Positions 19,745 to 21,185 of a DNA stretch of 21,185 bases are shown here, piece by piece. The notes under the pieces were generated by a model. That model made no database searches, had not been told where the DNA came from, and was given only the letters and a program-made list of their open reading frames with translations. The first letter of the stretch is position 1, and the number at the start of each line of letters is the position of its first letter. Source of the DNA: Clostridia bacterium (lineage in GTDB: Bacteria > Bacillota > Clostridia > Oscillospirales > CAG-272); contig CAADYN010000055.1 of NCBI GenBank assembly GCA_900753285.1, forward strand, positions 1-21,185, given 5' to 3'. Both the position numbers and the translations under genes were made by a program.

Positions 19745-20413
19745 ATGATACCGTTCCTTTCGAAATATGTTGACAAAAAGCTTTCGGCATATCAGCATGA
19801 CCTTATCGAGACGCATTACTCCGAGGTCGACAATATGTACCGTAAAATGCGCGGCTGGAGACACGACTACCGCAACCACATACAGACGATGAAGGTTCTT
19901 GCCGCCGAGGGAGACCTTGACGCGCTGAAAAAATACCTTGACAAGCTGGACGAGGATTTGAACACTGTCGACGTTGTTGTAAAAACCGGCAACAAAATGA
20001 CCGACGCCATACTGAACAGCAAGATATCTCTGGCAAAATCGAAGGGGATAAACGTCATCGCCGACGCAAAGGTTCCCGTGGAGCTGAAAATGTCGGACAT
20101 TGACCTCTGCATTGTTATAGGCAACCTATTTGACAACGCCATCGAAGCGTCCCTTGCACTGCCGGAGGAGGAGAGACTGATTCGGCTTTACATGGACATA
20201 AAAAACACGCAGCTTTATATGTGCCTGACGAACTTCACGTCTGTAAAGAAGCTGAAAAAGCAGGGCGGAAGATACGTCACCACAAAGGGAGAGGGACACG
20301 GCTTCGGTCTTGTCCGCGTTGACGATATTATAGAGCGCTACGGCGGCTACATCTCCCGAAACAGCGAGGACGGTGCGTTTACTACGGAAATCATGTTGCC
20401 GGTTGCAAATTAA
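19745..20413 (+). CDS. GHKL sensor histidine kinase without membrane segments (host)
   Basis: A 222-residue kinase core. Phosphorylated histidine 40 in RHDYRNHIQTM (the RHD-x2-NH box of the AgrC class), N-box GNLFDNAIEAS with Asn 127 and Asn 131, and G-box KGEGHGFGLV at 181-190. AgrC-type kinases normally carry five to seven membrane segments before this core; here only about 30 hydrophilic residues precede the H-box, so the protein is probably soluble or reads a signal through a partner. GAGGTAACA precedes the ATG. It would phosphorylate the response regulator encoded just upstream. Loss of the sensor part by deletion is possible, but the start and ribosome site look native. Confidence 0.92.
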   Translation: MIPFLSKYVDKKLSAYQHDLIETHYSEVDNMYRKMRGWRHDYRNHIQTMKVLAAEGDLDALKKYLDKLDEDLNTVDVVVKTGNKMTDAILNSKISLAKSKGINVIADAKVPVELKMSDIDLCIVIGNLFDNAIEASLALPEEERLIRLYMDIKNTQLYMCLTNFTSVKKLKKQGGRYVTTKGEGHGFGLVRVDDIIERYGGYISRNSEDGAFTTEIMLPVAN

Positions 20414-20472
20414 AGCTTTCGTCTGTGCTTTCCGTCTGGAAATCATGCTCCCTGTCGCACAGTGAAAAATTG

Positions 20473-20510
20473 CAATTCGTCCCCCAAATAATACAATTCG
20501 TCCCCGAAAT
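20473..20510 (+). promoter_or_regulatory. Direct repeat fitting a LytTR regulator operator
   Basis: CAATTCGTCCCC-x-AAAT occurs at 20473-20489 and 20494-20510, period 21 bp, one mismatch. Its second copy touches the -35 of the following promoter. LytTR regulators such as ComE, BlpR and AgrA bind two 9-bp direct repeats 21-22 bp apart next to a -35, and CA-x-TTC-type half-sites are known for ComE-like members. Confidence 0.7.
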
Positions 20511-20539
20511 TACACGCCGGGGATTTTTTGTGTTATAAT
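20510..20539 (+). promoter_or_regulatory. Promoter of the ABC transporter gene
   Basis: TTACAC (20510-20515), 18 bases, TATAAT (20534-20539). Weak -35 and strong -10, abutting the direct repeat; this is the usual layout of an activated promoter. Confidence 0.65.
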
Positions 20540-20572
20540 GCAGTCGTACAGAAAGAAAGGAAGGCGATAAAA

Positions 20573-21184
20573 TTGACAGCAGAGAAAAAGAAGAAAGAGA
20601 AAGCTCCGAAGCCGAAATACAATATGTGGCAGAACGTCGGGTTTATGGTAAAGACCGCGTGGGTCGAGAAAGAGAAGAAGGTGCTTGTCACGACGCTGTT
20701 TCTTGCGGTGCTTTCGGTGATAAACAGCCTTATCGGACTTTACGTTACTCCCGTGCTTCTCGGACAGGTGGAGAGCGGAGTTTCGCCCATGCAGCTTGTC
20801 TTGACTGCGGTATCGTTCACTCTTGCGATGATGCTTTGCGGAGCGGTCACGGCATATATTCGCGAGTGTGAGCTGTACGGCAAGATATCTACCCGCGGTG
20901 CTATCATAAACATGATAAACGAAAAGGGATGCCGCACATCGTTCCCTAACCGTGAGGACGAAAAGCTCATCAGGCTCTCATCAAAAGCATCACAAGCTAC
21001 ATCGGGCAACTCACAGGCTACCGAGGCGATATGGGGAACGGTACAGTCGCTCATGACGAACATTGCGGGCTTTGTTATCTACCTCGTAATGCTGACAAAC
21101 ATAGACCCCGTTCTCATCGCTGTGATCCTTGCGACGACGCTTGTGGGATACTTCATAAACAACAAGCTCAGCGAATACGGCTAA
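20573..21184 (+). pseudogene. ABC exporter membrane domain, stopping early (possibly broken gene)
   Basis: Starts at TTG (20573) eight bases after AGGAAGG; the open frame upstream to 20528 covers the promoter. The 203-residue product begins with a lysine-rich cytoplasmic stretch (EKKKKEKAPKPKYN), then membrane segments at about residues 32-52, 63-88 and 152-195, with the cytoplasmic loop of type-1 exporters (NMINEKGCRTSFPNREDEKL) between. The ABC ATPase domain is missing because a TAA at 21182-21184 ends the frame, one base before the window edge. Full-length half-transporters are about 580-620 residues, so this is either a nonsense or frameshift mutation, a sequencing error at the edge, or an odd short gene. 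Probably under control of the LytTR pair. Confidence 0.6.
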
Positions 21185-21185
21185 C

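Noticed and set aside
20534..20549. TATAATGCAGTCGT in the host promoter, which contains the GCAGTCGT part of the phage late box
   Set aside because: Order and distance relative to the -10 are wrong and it lies outside the prophage; taken as chance.

Overview
The window is the right-hand part of an integrated tailed phage (prophage, siphovirus-type, HK97-like head) followed by about 2.4 kb of host chromosome. The host looks like a Clostridia-class Firmicute of moderate GC content. Evidence for this is the strong AGGAGG-type ribosome sites, the TTG and GTG starts, the family types of the phage genes (P27-type small terminase, ClpP-type prohead protease, Phg_2220_C replication protein), and the LytTR/GHKL two-component pair next to an ABC transporter. 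A species cannot be named from the sequence alone.

Layout. Positions 1-10270 hold the late module, read right to left on the minus strand: DNA methyltransferase, HNH endonuclease, small and large terminase, a 49-residue membrane protein, portal, ClpP-like protease, major capsid protein, a head protein of unknown role, four head-tail/neck proteins, major tail protein, a tail assembly chaperone with a likely -1 frameshift, and the first 65 codons of the tape measure gene. Positions 10271-14774 hold the early/replication module, also on the minus strand: a Cro-like repressor, several small proteins, a Phg_2220_C replication protein, an HUH-type Rep protein and, last, a sigma-region-4-like protein that is the best candidate for the late gene activator. 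One gene (14058-14426) runs against this direction with its own consensus promoter.

The genetic switch lies at 14775-14937. Two divergent consensus promoters each carry one copy of a 16-bp operator in the spacer and another just downstream of the start point. To the right, on the plus strand, are the CI/LexA-like repressor, a DEDDh exonuclease fused to a BRCT domain, an FRG-domain protein, and a tyrosine integrase with its own promoter. The exonuclease-FRG pair sits where prophages carry lysogeny-expressed cargo, and is the most likely undescribed functional unit here.

The right attachment site is probably at 18760-18781, where a T-loop plus acceptor-like 3' tRNA fragment follows the integrase. 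Host DNA follows: two imperfect 67-bp copies with a 90-bp period, a LytTR response regulator, a short GHKL kinase without membrane segments, a 21-bp-period direct repeat that fits a LytTR operator, and an ABC transporter gene that stops after 203 codons at the window edge.

How the parts work together (inference): in lysogeny CI shuts both switch promoters, while integrase, cargo and the oppositely oriented gene can still be expressed. On induction (CI keeps an intact self-cleavage site and serine/lysine dyad) the minus-strand early operon runs through to the sigma-like activator. The activator then turns on two late promoters that share an 11-bp box placed 17 bp before the -10, one for packaging genes and one for head and tail genes.
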